Shown here piece after piece: positions 42,159-51,486 of a stretch of 55,137 nt of DNA. Position 1 is the stretch's first letter. The number at the start of each line of letters is the position of its first letter. The stretch is from DATJSJ01 sp035504175 (GTDB lineage: Bacteria > Pseudomonadota > Alphaproteobacteria > Acetobacterales > Acetobacteraceae). The notes under the pieces are model-generated. The model was not told where the DNA came from and made no database searches. It worked only from the letters and a program-made list of their open reading frames with translations. Position numbers and translations under genes: made by a program. The stretch covers positions 1-55,137 of the forward strand of contig DATJSJ010000260.1 in the NCBI GenBank assembly GCA_035504175.1, read 5' to 3'.

Positions 42159-42224
42159 CGGCACGCCGCACGCCGCGGCACGATTCCCGTACGGCTGCTG
42201 CGGCCGCTGTGGTGCGTGTCCCTC

Positions 42225-44576
42225 CTACGGCTGCTGCGGCCGCTGTGGCCCGTGTCCCTCCTGCGGATGCGGGGCCGGCGCGGGATGCGGCGGCGGTGCC
42301 GGGTGTGGCGCCGGACGCGCTTCCACATGCGGGGCCGGCCGCGGTTCGGGGCGTGGCGCCGGCCGCGGCTCGGGGCGTGGCGCCGGCGCAGCATGCGGCT
42401 CCGGCCGAGGCGCCGGATGCGACTCCGGGCGGGGCGCCGGCGCGGGATGCGGTGCCGGATGTGCCTCGGGATGCGGCGCCGGGTGCGGCGCGGCCGGCGC
42501 ATGCTCGACCGGACGCGCCGCCGGGGTCGGGTGCGGTGCGGCGGTCACGTGCGGCGCGGCCGGGGCCTGCGGCGCGTGTACCTCGGGCGCATGCGGCGGC
42601 GCGACCGCGGGTGCATGCGGCGCCGTCACGCCCGGGTGCGCTTCCGCGCCCGGCGCATGACCGGGTGCGCGTTCCGGTGTCACGCCTGGCGGATGCGTCG
42701 CGGGCGCGAGCGGCCCAGGGGCACCATGCTCGCGCAGCGCCGGCAGCGCCGGCGCCGCCGCGCCATTGGCGTGCGGCGCGATCGCCGGTCCCGGCGCGCC
42801 GCCCGGGCGCGGGCCTTGCGGCGCCGGGGTCGGGGGCGCCGCGTGCCGGGCCGCCTCGGTCGGACCTGGCTGGCCGGTCGCGTGCAGCGGCGGCAGATGT
42901 CCCGGCGCCGCCGCGGGCGCCGTCGGCGCGGTCGGGTGCGGCACCGCCGGCGCGGGCGCATGCACCGGCGCCACCGCGTTCGCCGGGCGCAGGCCGGGAC
43001 GCGCCCCACGCTCTGTCGTCACCACGGCCGGCCCGGGCGCGCGATGCTCCGGCGCGACCGGCGTCCGGATTCCGAGCGAGCGCGCCGCTGCCGGGGTCAG
43101 CCCGACCGTCTCCGCCGCCGGATGCACCGGCGGTCGCGCGACCACCGGCTGAGCCTTGAGCAGCACCTGCTCCGGCGCCGGCCGGGCGAGGTGCCCCAGA
43201 GGATCAGACCGAACCATCGCCGTGGTCGGCGCAATCGTCGCGGCCCGCGCATTCGCCAGGTGCTGCAGCGGCGTGAAGTTGCGTTGATTGATCACCACGC
43301 GGTTGTTGGTGATCCGCTGGTTCTGGATATAGGTCGTGCGATAGATGTTGACCGAGCGGTTCAGGACCGGGCGCGACAGATACGGCGCGTTCAGCCGCTC
43401 GAAATAGCGCGGCCCGACCCGGTACGATGGGTAGTACGGCTCGTTCCAGCCGAGCGGCACCCATCCGACGGCGCCGGCGGCGAGCGCCCCGGCGGCAAAA
43501 CCGATCGCCGCCCCGACCGCCACGCCGGCGCCGACACTGAAGAAGCTGACGAGGGCCGGCGCATACACCGGCCGGTAGTACGGCACCCCCGGCTGCACCG
43601 GCGCCCAACCCCAGCGGCCGCCGACATGCACCCAGCGCCCGTAATGGAACGGCGCGAAACCCCATGGCTCGCTGCCCACCCAGGTCCAGCCATAGGCGCC
43701 GTCATAGGCCCAGCGCCCGTCGCGATACGGCACCCAGTCGCTGCCGACCTGCGGGTACCAGACCTCGCCGAATTCCGGCGCCGACTGCCAGCTTCCGTAC
43801 TGTGAGAGATCGTCGGCACCGGTCATCTCGTAGATGGTCTCCGGCACCGCCGAAGGCGTCGCCTGCGCCTGCTGCTCGCGCGCCAGCATCGCCGACAGGC
43901 ACTGATCGGAGGCGGCGGACTGCACCTGGCCGCTGAAGCTGTCGGTGCCGGTGATCGACGCCATCTGCCCGGCGCCGACCTGCAGCGTCAGCCCCGGACC
44001 GGTGACCGTCACGCTGCCGTCGGCGGCGATGATCTCCGTCGGCGTCGTCGTGTCACCGGCGATCACGGCGTAATGGCCGGGACCGCCGATCGCGACCGTG
44101 CCGCGCGGCGTCTCGATCGTGTCGGTCTCGCCCTGGGCGAGGCCGCGGATATGCATGCAGACCTCGCCCTGCGGCTCGGTCACCACCAGCGCCTGATCGT
44201 CGAGCTGCGTCAGGTCGAACTCGGTCTGCGACATCATGTCGAACTGGCTGCCCGCGATCTCGACCTCGGCCGTCGCCTGCGGCTGCGTCCACAGCGCCAT
44301 GCCGGTGGAGAGCGGGTAGTTCAGCGTCGCCGGCTGCCACGTCGTCTCGCCGGCGCCGTGGAACGACACCTCGCCGGTGATGCGCGCGAGACGCCCGACG
44401 CGCGTCGGCGGCCCTTCCGGCTGCCCGGGGGGTGCGCCGGTCTCCTGTGCCGGAGCCGCCGGCGCCGGGACAGGCGCGGATTGCGCCGCGGCCGGAACCG
44501 GCCAGCAGGGTGCGACGCCGAGTGCGGTCGCCGCCAGCACGGCCGAGACGCGGAAGAACGAAGTCTGGGTACGCAT
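42225..44576 (-). CDS. DUF6600/FecR-like secreted protein with a long His/Pro/Ala tail
   Basis: Protein of 783 residues. The signal peptide (about 1-31) is followed by a FecR-like segment (about 57-190: GRLARITGEVSFHGAGETTW, TPRGTVAIGGPGHYAVIAGD), then a Trp/Tyr/Gly-rich DUF6600 part (about 260-370) with repeated W-V-P and Y-G-R-W motifs, and one hydrophobic stretch (VAVGAAIGFAAGALAAGAVG). The last 250 residues are almost only Pro, Ala, His, Arg and Glu (HPAP, RPEP repeats), likely disordered and perhaps metal-binding. AGGTGA precedes ATG 44576. It is probably an envelope protein of unknown role. Confidence 0.7.
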   Translation of the reverse strand: MRTQTSFFRVSAVLAATALGVAPCWPVPAAAQSAPVPAPAAPAQETGAPPGQPEGPPTRVGRLARITGEVSFHGAGETTWQPATLNYPLSTGMALWTQPQATAEVEIAGSQFDMMSQTEFDLTQLDDQALVVTEPQGEVCMHIRGLAQGETDTIETPRGTVAIGGPGHYAVIAGDTTTPTEIIAADGSVTVTGPGLTLQVGAGQMASITGTDSFSGQVQSAASDQCLSAMLAREQQAQATPSAVPETIYEMTGADDLSQYGSWQSAPEFGEVWYPQVGSDWVPYRDGRWAYDGAYGWTWVGSEPWGFAPFHYGRWVHVGGRWGWAPVQPGVPYYRPVYAPALVSFFSVGAGVAVGAAIGFAAGALAAGAVGWVPLGWNEPYYPSYRVGPRYFERLNAPYLSRPVLNRSVNIYRTTYIQNQRITNNRVVINQRNFTPLQHLANARAATIAPTTAMVRSDPLGHLARPAPEQVLLKAQPVVARPPVHPAAETVGLTPAAARSLGIRTPVAPEHRAPGPAVVTTERGARPGLRPANAVAPVHAPAPAVPHPTAPTAPAAAPGHLPPLHATGQPGPTEAARHAAPPTPAPQGPRPGGAPGPAIAPHANGAAAPALPALREHGAPGPLAPATHPPGVTPERAPGHAPGAEAHPGVTAPHAPAVAPPHAPEVHAPQAPAAPHVTAAPHPTPAARPVEHAPAAPHPAPHPEAHPAPHPAPAPRPESHPAPRPEPHAAPAPRPEPRPAPRPEPRPAPHVEARPAPHPAPPPHPAPAPHPQEGHGPQRPQQP

Positions 44577-44850
44577 GCGATCACCTGTCCTGGCGGGCCC
44601 GAAAGTGCACCGCCGTCCCGTCCCGTCGAGCATGCCGCCCCGACCATGGCTGCGATCGGGAGACACCGTGGCGGAATCGAGCCTGCCGGCAACGCCGCGC
44701 ATCACGTTCGGTTGTCGCGAGGCAGGGTCTTTTCCCTGCCATCCCGCGGCCTTGGTGCTGACGCAACCCGGACCAATCTGTCCGCGTGAGACGATGGTGG
44801 GCGTCGGAGTGCCGGCCAGCGCGGCCGGCGGACGCCGCGGGAGAATGACG

Positions 44851-45162
44851 ATGGCAACACGCAGACGGAGCCGCCTCGTCCTGCCGCTGGCGATGCTGGC
44901 GGCGGCGCTGCTCGGCGGGTGCTACGCCTACCCCTACGGCTATTACGGATACGGCTACGGCTACTACCCGTACGGATACGGCGCCTATCCGACCTACGCC
45001 TATGCCGGGCCGGCCTATGTCGGCGGCACCACCCTCGCCTTCGGCTGGGGCGGCTGGGGCGGGTGGCACGGCGGCTGGGGCGGATGGCACGGCGGCGGCG
45101 GCTACTGGCACGGCGGCGGCTGGGGCGGCGGCGGTTGGGGCGGCGGCGGCTGGCACCACTGA
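44851..45162 (+). CDS. Small Gly/Tyr/Trp/His-rich lipoprotein
   Basis: Protein of 103 residues. The signal ends in the lipobox ALLGGC (Cys24). The mature part has a Tyr-Gly-Pro zone (YGYYGYGYGYYPYGYGAYP) and a C-terminal zone built from GGW and HGG units ending in His-His. It has no fold match; it may coat the outer membrane or bind metals. GGGAG lies 7 nt before ATG 44851. An ATG 6 nt upstream is too close to the Shine-Dalgarno. It is divergent from the DUF6600 gene, with a 274-nt spacer where no element was recognised. Confidence 0.65.
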   Translation: MATRRRSRLVLPLAMLAAALLGGCYAYPYGYYGYGYGYYPYGYGAYPTYAYAGPAYVGGTTLAFGWGGWGGWHGGWGGWHGGGGYWHGGGWGGGGWGGGGWHH

Positions 45163-45184
45163 GCGGCGATGCTGATCTGAGCGG

Positions 45185-45205
45185 GCCCCCGGCGCGGCCG
45201 GGGGC
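45185..45205. terminator. Bidirectional terminator-like hairpin
   Basis: GCCCCCGGC-GCG-GCCGGGGGC is a perfect 9-bp stem with a 3-nt loop, lying between the convergent lipoprotein and dxr genes. No T-tract follows, but its place fits a shared stop for both. Confidence 0.55.
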
Positions 45206-45212
45206 AGGCCGA

Positions 45213-46376
45213 TCAGGCCGCCCGGGCGGTCGCGATCGTCTCGGCCTCCCGCCGCGCCTCGCCATCCAGCGCCAGCACTGAATCGAGCGTATCGGCCGCC
45301 GGCGCGCCGAGCCGTTGCATCACCGCCTCGACCGTCGCGGCAATGTCGAGAAAGCCGATGCGCCGGGAGAGAAAGGCGGCGACCGCCACCTCGTTCGCGG
45401 CGTTCAGCACCGTTGCCGCGCCGCCGCCGGCCCGCAGCGCCTCGCGCGCCAGCCGCAGCGCCGGGAAACGCTCCGGCTCCGGCGGAAAGAATTCGAGGCG
45501 GCCGAGCGCGGTTAGGTCGAGCCGCGGCGAATCGGTCGCCAGCCGCTCCGGCCAGGCGAGCGCATGCGCGATCGGAATTCGCATGTCGGGCGCACCGAGC
45601 TGCGCCAGCACCGAGCCGTCGCGATGGCACACCATGCCGTGGATCACCGATTGCGGATGCACCAGCACCTCGATCCGGTCCTCCGGCAGGCCGAACAGCC
45701 GCGCCGCCTCGATCACCTCCAGCCCCTTGTTCATCAGCGTCGCGCTGTCGATCGTGATCTTGGCGCCCATCGACCAGACCGGATGGCGTAGCGCCGCCTC
45801 CGGCGTCGCCCGCCGCATCTCGTCCAGGGTCGCGGTGCGGAACGGCCCGCCGCTCGCGGTCAGCACGATGCGCTCCACCTTCGCCGGTTCGTCACCGGCG
45901 AGCGACTGGAAGATCGCGTTGTGCTCGGAATCGACTGGCAGCAGCACCGCCCCCGCCTCGCGCACGGCGCGCAGCAGCACCTCGCCGGCGCAGACCATCG
46001 CCTCCTTGTTGGCCAGCGCGATCGCCCCACCCCGCGCCGCCGCGACCAGCGTCGCCGGCAACCCGGCCGCCCCGGTGATCGCCGCCATGGTCCAGTCCAC
46101 CGGCACCCGCGCCGCCTCCAGCACCGCCGCCGGCCCGCTCGCGACGCCAATGCCGGTGCCGTCGAGCGCCGCCGCCAGCGTTTCGTGCCGCGACGGGTCG
46201 CTGATCACCGCCCATTCCGCGCCGACCTGTCGTGCCTGCTCGGCGAGCAGCGCCGCATTGCCGCCGCCGACCAGCGCCCGCACCCGGAAGCGTTCGGGAC
46301 CCGCGGCCAGCAGGGCAATCGTGCTGCGGCCGACGCTGCCGGTGCTGCCCAGAACGGTCACGGTCTTTACCGCCAC
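45213..46376 (-). CDS. dxr: 1-deoxy-D-xylulose-5-phosphate reductoisomerase
   Basis: NADPH-dependent second step of the MEP isoprenoid pathway; it makes the precursor used by UppS nearby. The protein has 387 residues. GSTGSVGRSTI binds NADPH; LANKEAMVCAGE, PVDSEHNAIFQ, ASGGPFR, DSATLMNKGLEVIEA and VHPQSVIHGMV are the active-site and metal motifs. Start GTG 46376 overlaps the cdsA end by 10 nt. It is the last gene of the rpsB cluster here; rseP and bamA, its common followers, are absent. Confidence 0.95.
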   Translation of the reverse strand: MAVKTVTVLGSTGSVGRSTIALLAAGPERFRVRALVGGGNAALLAEQARQVGAEWAVISDPSRHETLAAALDGTGIGVASGPAAVLEAARVPVDWTMAAITGAAGLPATLVAAARGGAIALANKEAMVCAGEVLLRAVREAGAVLLPVDSEHNAIFQSLAGDEPAKVERIVLTASGGPFRTATLDEMRRATPEAALRHPVWSMGAKITIDSATLMNKGLEVIEAARLFGLPEDRIEVLVHPQSVIHGMVCHRDGSVLAQLGAPDMRIPIAHALAWPERLATDSPRLDLTALGRLEFFPPEPERFPALRLAREALRAGGGAATVLNAANEVAVAAFLSRRIGFLDIAATVEAVMQRLGAPAADTLDSVLALDGEARREAETIATARAA

Positions 46377-47254
46377 AGATACACCCCGCGTCCAAGTACC
46401 AGAGCCAGCAGGGCCGCGACCGGCGCCGCCGCCAGCAGCCCGTCCAGCCGGTCGAGCAGCCCACCATGCCCCGGAATGATATGACTGGAATCCTTGCGAC
46501 CGAAATGACGTTTGGCCGCGCTTTCCAGTAGGTCGCCCGCCTCCGACACCAGGCCGAGCAGCAGCCCGACCAGCGCCGCGCGCACCGGGTCGCCGGCCGC
46601 GAGCGACGTGGCACTGCCCGGATGCAGCACTGCCGTCGCGATCGCGACCAGCATCGCCGCGGCGAGGCCGCCGACCGCGCCCGACCAGGTCTTGGCCGGC
46701 GAGATGCTTGGCGCCAGCTTCGGCCCGCCGACGATCCGGCCGGTGACGTAGGCGCCGATATCGGTTGCCCAGACGACCAGGATCACCAGCAGCACGTTGT
46801 CGCGCCCGGCCGCCTCGTCGCGTCGCAGCCAGACGAGCGCGATTCCCGCCAGCCCGACATAGAGGGTGCCGGCGGCCAGCACGGCGCGATTGCCGGAAGC
46901 GGCCCAGGCCAGGCAGAACCCGACCGCGAGCAGCGCCAGCGCCGTCGGCTCGTGCCCCAGCACCGCGAGCGCCATCGCCAGCGCCACCGCGGCCGGAACC
47001 AGCGCGCCGGCGGGCGAGGCGAGCCGGGCGCCGCACAGCACGACCCATTCGCAGGCAAGCCCGACTGCGAGCGTCGCCAGCAGCACCCGCCAGGGCGTCG
47101 CGCCGAACCAGATGCAGACCAGCGCGATCGGCGCCAGCACCGCCGCGGAGATGATCCGGAGGCGCAGATCGCCCCAGGCGCGGCGCCGGACCGCATCCGG
47201 CCCCGCACCCACCCGATCGGACTGCGACCGCGCCGCCTCAGCGGGGTCGTGCAC
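46367..47254 (-). CDS. cdsA: Phosphatidate cytidylyltransferase CdsA
   Basis: Inner-membrane enzyme making CDP-diacylglycerol. The protein has 295 residues with about eight helices. The family signature is seen near the C-terminus: SAAKRHFGRKDSSHIIPGHG then GLLDRLD. Start GTG 47254 overlaps uppS by 17 nt; a later start is possible because the first 25 residues are polar and not conserved. Confidence 0.92.
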   Translation of the reverse strand: MHDPAEAARSQSDRVGAGPDAVRRRAWGDLRLRIISAAVLAPIALVCIWFGATPWRVLLATLAVGLACEWVVLCGARLASPAGALVPAAVALAMALAVLGHEPTALALLAVGFCLAWAASGNRAVLAAGTLYVGLAGIALVWLRRDEAAGRDNVLLVILVVWATDIGAYVTGRIVGGPKLAPSISPAKTWSGAVGGLAAAMLVAIATAVLHPGSATSLAAGDPVRAALVGLLLGLVSEAGDLLESAAKRHFGRKDSSHIIPGHGGLLDRLDGLLAAAPVAALLALVLGRGVYLWR

Positions 47255-48002
47255 CGAATCGCCGCTCCCGCCGCGAGAAATCCTCGAGCGCCGCGGCGAA
47301 ATGCGCCGCGGTGAAATCCGGCCACAGCACGTCCAGGAAAGCGAGTTCGGCGTAGGCGCATTGCCAGAGCAGGAAGTTCGACAGGCGCTGCTCGCCGCTG
47401 GTGCGGATCAGTAGGTCGGGGTCGGGCATACCGGCGGTGAACAGGAACTCGCTGAACCGCGTCTCGTCCAGCGTCGCCGGGTCGAGCCGCCCGTCCGCGA
47501 CCGCGGCGGCACACGCCCTCGCCGCCGCCGCGATCTCGTCCCGTCCGCCGTAGGACAGGGCGATATTCAGGTTCAGCCGCGTATTGCCGGCGGTGCGGCG
47601 CTCCGCGGCGAGCAGCTCGGCGCGCAGATCCGCGTCGAAGCGCGAGCGGTCGCCGATGATCCGCAGCCGGATCCCTTCGCGCGCCAGCTCCGCCACCTCG
47701 CTGCGCAGGTAGTGCCGCAGCAGACCGGTCAGATCCGTGACCTCGGCCACCGGCCGCCGCCAGTTCTCGCTGCTGAAGGCGTACAGCGTCAGCCAGGCGA
47801 CGCCGAGCTGCGCGGCCGCCTCGATCGCCGCCCGCACCGCCTGGACGCCGGCCCGGTGGCCGGCGACGCGCGGCAGGCCGCGCGCCCGCGCCCAGCGGCC
47901 ATTGCCGTCCATGATGATCGCCACGTGGGCCGGCACCCCGGCCGGCGCGGCCGGATCGGCCGCTGCATGGCCGGGCTCGGCGGTCGCGGTGGTTCCGGTC
48001 AA
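47238..48002 (-). CDS. uppS: Di-trans,poly-cis-undecaprenyl diphosphate synthase
   Basis: Makes the C55 lipid carrier for cell-wall synthesis. The protein has 254 residues. Conserved: AIIMDGNGRWARARGLPRVA (catalytic Asp), LYAFSSENWRRP, SYGGRDEI, DLLIRTSGEQRLSNFLLWQ and ELAFLDVLWPDF. The frame opens at TTG 48002, overlapping the frr stop (TTGA). A downstream GTG near AHVAII is an alternative start, so the first 20-26 residues are uncertain. Confidence 0.92.
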   Translation of the reverse strand: MTGTTATAEPGHAAADPAAPAGVPAHVAIIMDGNGRWARARGLPRVAGHRAGVQAVRAAIEAAAQLGVAWLTLYAFSSENWRRPVAEVTDLTGLLRHYLRSEVAELAREGIRLRIIGDRSRFDADLRAELLAAERRTAGNTRLNLNIALSYGGRDEIAAAARACAAAVADGRLDPATLDETRFSEFLFTAGMPDPDLLIRTSGEQRLSNFLLWQCAYAELAFLDVLWPDFTAAHFAAALEDFSRRERRFGARPR

Positions 48003-48565
48003 ACCTGGCGAATCTCCTTCTCCTTGTCGGCGAAGGATTCGTCGATCCGCTTGATGTACTGGTCGGTCAGTTTCTGCACTTCGTCCGACCAGTGCTTCAG
48101 ATCATCCTCGCCGACCAGGTGCTTCTTCTCATTCGCCTTGATCTGGTCCATCCCGTCGCGTCGGACGCCGCGCACCGCGACCCGCGCTCCCTCGGCGTAG
48201 CGCCCGGCCGCCTTGGCAAGCTCCGTCCGCCGCTCCGCGGTCAGCTGCGGGATCGGCACCCGCACGAGCTGCCCGTCCGAGGCCGGGTTCAAACCGAGCC
48301 CGGCGTCGCGGATCGCCCGTTCCACCGCGCCGACCAGGCTGCGGTCCCAGACCTGCACCGTGATCATGCGCGGCTCCGGCGCGCCGATCGTGCCGACCTG
48401 GGTGATCGGCACCTCCGATCCATAGGCCTCGACCCGCACCGGCTCCAGCAGCGCCGGATTGGCCCGCCCGGTGCGCAGGCCCGCGAATTCCCGCCGCAGC
48501 GTTTCCATCGCGCCATCCATGCGCCGCGTCAGATCCTGCTTCAGCGTGTTCAGATCGGCAGCCAC
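47999..48565 (-). CDS. frr: Ribosome recycling factor
   Basis: Splits ribosomes after termination together with EF-G. The protein has 188 residues, the usual length. Blocks: TLRREFAGLRTGRANPALLE, VRVPIPQLTAERRTELAK, VRGVRRDGMDQIK and a C-terminal KEKEIRQV. Start GTG 48565 has GGGAGGGAC upstream. It lies 36 nt after pyrH. Confidence 0.96.
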   Translation of the reverse strand: MAADLNTLKQDLTRRMDGAMETLRREFAGLRTGRANPALLEPVRVEAYGSEVPITQVGTIGAPEPRMITVQVWDRSLVGAVERAIRDAGLGLNPASDGQLVRVPIPQLTAERRTELAKAAGRYAEGARVAVRGVRRDGMDQIKANEKKHLVGEDDLKHWSDEVQKLTDQYIKRIDESFADKEKEIRQV

Positions 48566-48601
48566 GGCCCGTCCCTCCCGGTTTTGCTCAACCGTCGCCC
48601 G

Positions 48602-49339
48602 TCACGGCTCGACGATCTTTGTAAACCGACCTTCGCCGCGCATCACCTGGGCGAAGGCGCCGGGGGCGTGGATGTTGAAGACCAGGATCGGCAGGCCATT
48701 CTCCCGCGCCAGGCTGATCGCCGCGGCATCCATCACCGCCAGATCGCGCGACAGCACGTCGAGATAGGTGAGCCGCTCGTATCGCTCCGCCATCGGCTCG
48801 CGCCGCGGGTCGGCGGAATAGACCCCGTCCACCTGCGTGCCCTTGAGCAGCGCGTCGCAGCCCATCTCGGCGGCGCGCAGCGCCGCCGCCGTGTCGGTGG
48901 TGAAGAACGGATTCCCGGTGCCGGCGGCGAAGATCACCACCCGCCCCTTCTCCATGTGCCGTTCGGCGCGGCGACGGATATACGGCTCGCAGACACTCGA
49001 CATCGGGATCGCCGACTGCACCCGGGTCGGGGCGCCGCGCCGTTCCAGCGCGCTCTGCATCGCAAGCGCGTTCATCACCGTCGCCAACATGCCCATGTAA
49101 TCGGCCTGGGCGCGTTCCATGCCGCCGGCAGCGGCGGAGACGCCGCGGAATATGTTGCCGCCCCCGATGACCAGGCAGACCTGCACCCCGAGCTCGACCA
49201 CGTCGGCGACATCCCCGGCGATGCGATGCACGGTCTCGGTGTCGAGACCGTAATCGCGGCGCCCCATCAGCGCCTCGCCGGAGATCTTCAGCAATACACG
49301 CTGGTAAGCCGGCCGGTCGGTCATCTCACCCCGAGGCAT
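48602..49339 (-). CDS. pyrH: UMP kinase
   Basis: Phosphorylates UMP to UDP. The protein has 245 residues. Motifs: RVLLKISGEALMG, VIGGGNIFRG, DYMGMLATVMNALAMQ, AAGTGNPFFTTDTAAALRA and LTYLDVLSRDLAVMD. Two ATGs compete: 49339 (GGGA 7 nt upstream) and 49324 (GGGGTGAG directly upstream); the second gives the more usual N-terminus. It is in the rpsB-tsf-pyrH-frr order found in most bacteria. Confidence 0.95.
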   Translation of the reverse strand: MPRGEMTDRPAYQRVLLKISGEALMGRRDYGLDTETVHRIAGDVADVVELGVQVCLVIGGGNIFRGVSAAAGGMERAQADYMGMLATVMNALAMQSALERRGAPTRVQSAIPMSSVCEPYIRRRAERHMEKGRVVIFAAGTGNPFFTTDTAAALRAAEMGCDALLKGTQVDGVYSADPRREPMAERYERLTYLDVLSRDLAVMDAAAISLARENGLPILVFNIHAPGAFAQVMRGEGRFTKIVEP

Positions 49340-49506
49340 GCCGGTGTCCCGACCCCGGCACGTCGCAAGATCAGCGCCGGGAAAGCAGGCAACCGCAATA
49401 TTGTTTCGCGGACAATCCGCCGCGCGCCCGTGGCCCGGCGGCGCGCACAGTAAGGCCCGGCGATGGGGGCCACAAGATACGCCTACGAACGCATTCCAGG
49501 CCGGGC

Positions 49507-50418
49507 TTACACGCCCGCGGCCGCGGCGACCTCGGCGGCAAAGTCGGGTCCGGTGGGGCGGTTCACGCCTTCGCCCAGCTCGAAGCGCGCAAAGCCGGCC
49601 AGCCGCGCCCCCGCCTTCTGCAGCACCGCGCGCACCCGGCTCTCGCCGTCATGCACCCAGACCTGCTCCAGCAACACGACGTCCTCGTAATACTTGCGGA
49701 TGCGACCATCGACCATCTTCTCGATGATCGCGTCCGGCTTGCCCGAGGCACGCGCCTGCTCCCGCAACACCGCCCGCTCCCGCTCCAGCGCCGCCGGATC
49801 GACCGAGTCGATGTCGATCGCCTCGGGCCGCGACGCCGCGACGTGCATGCCAACCTGCCGGCCCAGCAGCTCCAGCGCATCGAGCTCGGTCGAGCCTGCA
49901 ACCGCCACCAGCACGCCGATCCGGCCCAGCCCCGGGCGCAGCGCGCCGTGCACATAGGTCGCCACCACGCCGTGCTCGACCGCGAGCACCCGGGCGCGGC
50001 GCAGCGTCATGTTCTCGCCGATCGTCGCAATGAGATGCGTCAGCTCCTCGCCGACCGTGCGGCCGCTGCCGGGATAGGACGCCTCGCCGATCGCCTCGAC
50101 ATCCTCGCCGACCTCGAGCGCCACCTTCGCGACCGTCTCGACGAAGGCCTGGAAGTTCTCGTTGCGCGCGACGAAATCGGTCTCCGCATTGACCTCCACC
50201 ATCGCGGCACGGCCAAGCGCCGAGGCGACGCCGATCAGCCCCTCCGCCGCGACGCGTCCCGATTTCTTCGCAGCCGCCGACAGGCCCTTCTTGCGCAGCC
50301 AGTCGACCGCCGCTTCCAGCTCGCCGCCGTTCTCGGTGAGCGCGCGCTTGCAATCCATCATGCCGGCGCCGGTCTTCTCGCGCAGCTCCTTGACCAGGGC
50401 GGCGGTAATCTCAGCCAT
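49507..50418 (-). CDS. tsf: Elongation factor Ts
   Basis: Nucleotide exchange factor for EF-Tu. The protein has 303 residues. N-terminal UBA-like KELREKTGAGMMDCKRAL, core VNAETDFVARNENFQAFV and C-terminal LLEQVWVHDGESRVRAVL are seen. AGGAGG lies before ATG 50418. It lies 124 nt downstream of rpsB. Confidence 0.97.
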   Translation of the reverse strand: MAEITAALVKELREKTGAGMMDCKRALTENGGELEAAVDWLRKKGLSAAAKKSGRVAAEGLIGVASALGRAAMVEVNAETDFVARNENFQAFVETVAKVALEVGEDVEAIGEASYPGSGRTVGEELTHLIATIGENMTLRRARVLAVEHGVVATYVHGALRPGLGRIGVLVAVAGSTELDALELLGRQVGMHVAASRPEAIDIDSVDPAALERERAVLREQARASGKPDAIIEKMVDGRIRKYYEDVVLLEQVWVHDGESRVRAVLQKAGARLAGFARFELGEGVNRPTGPDFAAEVAAAAGV

Positions 50419-50542
50419 GCAAGGCCTCCTGTCACGTGCCGGCACCCGGGCGGCGGGCGCCGGCGTCACCATCCAACCATCAGCCGGGCGCCTGTGCGGA
50501 GTGCCCCCAGGCCACGCGGCCAAGGGGGCCCGGCAGGCAGGG

Positions 50543-51328
50543 TCAGGCGTGCGCCTGCTCGGCCGGGTGCTCGACCTCGCGCGAGGGCACCTCGCTCGGC
50601 AGCTCCTCCGCCGTGCCGATATCATGGCCGGAGGCCGCCATCTCGGCCGAGATTCCGTCCAGCACCGCGCCCGCCACCAGGTCGCAGTAGAGGGTGATCG
50701 CCCGGATCGCGTCGTCATTGCCCGGAATCGGGAACGTCACGCCATCCGGATCGGAGTTGCTGTCGAGCACGGCGACCACCGGAATGCCGAGCTTGTTCGC
50801 CTCCTCGACCGCAAGCTTCTCCTTGTTCGTGTCGATGATGAACAGGATGTCCGGCAGCCCGCCCATGTCCTTGATGCCGCCGAGCGCCCGCTCCAGCTTC
50901 TCCTTGTCGCGGGTGATCTCCAGCACCTCCTTCTTGGTCAGGCCCTGCGTGTCGCCCGCCAGCATGTCGTCGATCTGGCGCAGCCGCTTGATGCTGCCGG
51001 TGATGGTCTTCCAGTTGGTCAGCATGCCGCCGAGCCAGCGGTGATTCACGTAGTACTGGCCGCAGCGCCTGGCGGCGTCGGCGACGTACTCGGCGGCGGC
51101 ACGCTTGGTGCCGACGAACAGCACCCGGCCGCCGGCGGCCGTGACGTCGCGGACCGCCCGCAACGCCCGATCCAGCATCGGCACCGTCTGCTGCAAGTCG
51201 ATGATATGCACCTGGTTGCGCACGCCGAACAAATACGGCGCCATGCGCGGATTCCAGCGGCGGGTGTGGTGACCGAAATGCACGCCAGCCTCGAGCAGCT
51301 GACGCAACGTGAACTCAGGCATCGCCAT
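50543..51328 (-). CDS. rpsB: 30S ribosomal protein S2
   Basis: Small-subunit ribosomal protein of 261 residues. FTLRQLLEAGVHFGHHTRRW, RVLFVGTKRAAAEYVADAA, YYVNHRWLGGMLTNWKTI and LPDILFIIDTNKEKLAVEEA are typical; the last 30 residues are a variable acidic tail. ATG 51328 has AAGGA about 9 nt upstream. It is the first gene of the translation/lipid cluster that runs to dxr. Confidence 0.97.
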   Translation of the reverse strand: MAMPEFTLRQLLEAGVHFGHHTRRWNPRMAPYLFGVRNQVHIIDLQQTVPMLDRALRAVRDVTAAGGRVLFVGTKRAAAEYVADAARRCGQYYVNHRWLGGMLTNWKTITGSIKRLRQIDDMLAGDTQGLTKKEVLEITRDKEKLERALGGIKDMGGLPDILFIIDTNKEKLAVEEANKLGIPVVAVLDSNSDPDGVTFPIPGNDDAIRAITLYCDLVAGAVLDGISAEMAASGHDIGTAEELPSEVPSREVEHPAEQAHA

Positions 51329-51486
51329 CAGGGCGGATCCTTTCTCAGCGTCCGGTTGAGCCTCCGCGGGGCCAGGCCAAAACGGCACCGGACCCGGCCC
51401 AAGGCCGGGAAAGGCGCCCCGCGTGTGGATTACCGGCCCAGCAAGGGCCGGCGAGGCGGATATGGCGCACAGCGGAAGAGGAAGCA

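Noticed and set aside
42209..43805. Plus-strand open frames opposite the His/Pro tail of the DUF6600 protein
   Set aside because: They arise from the same low-complexity repeats and contain no family features.
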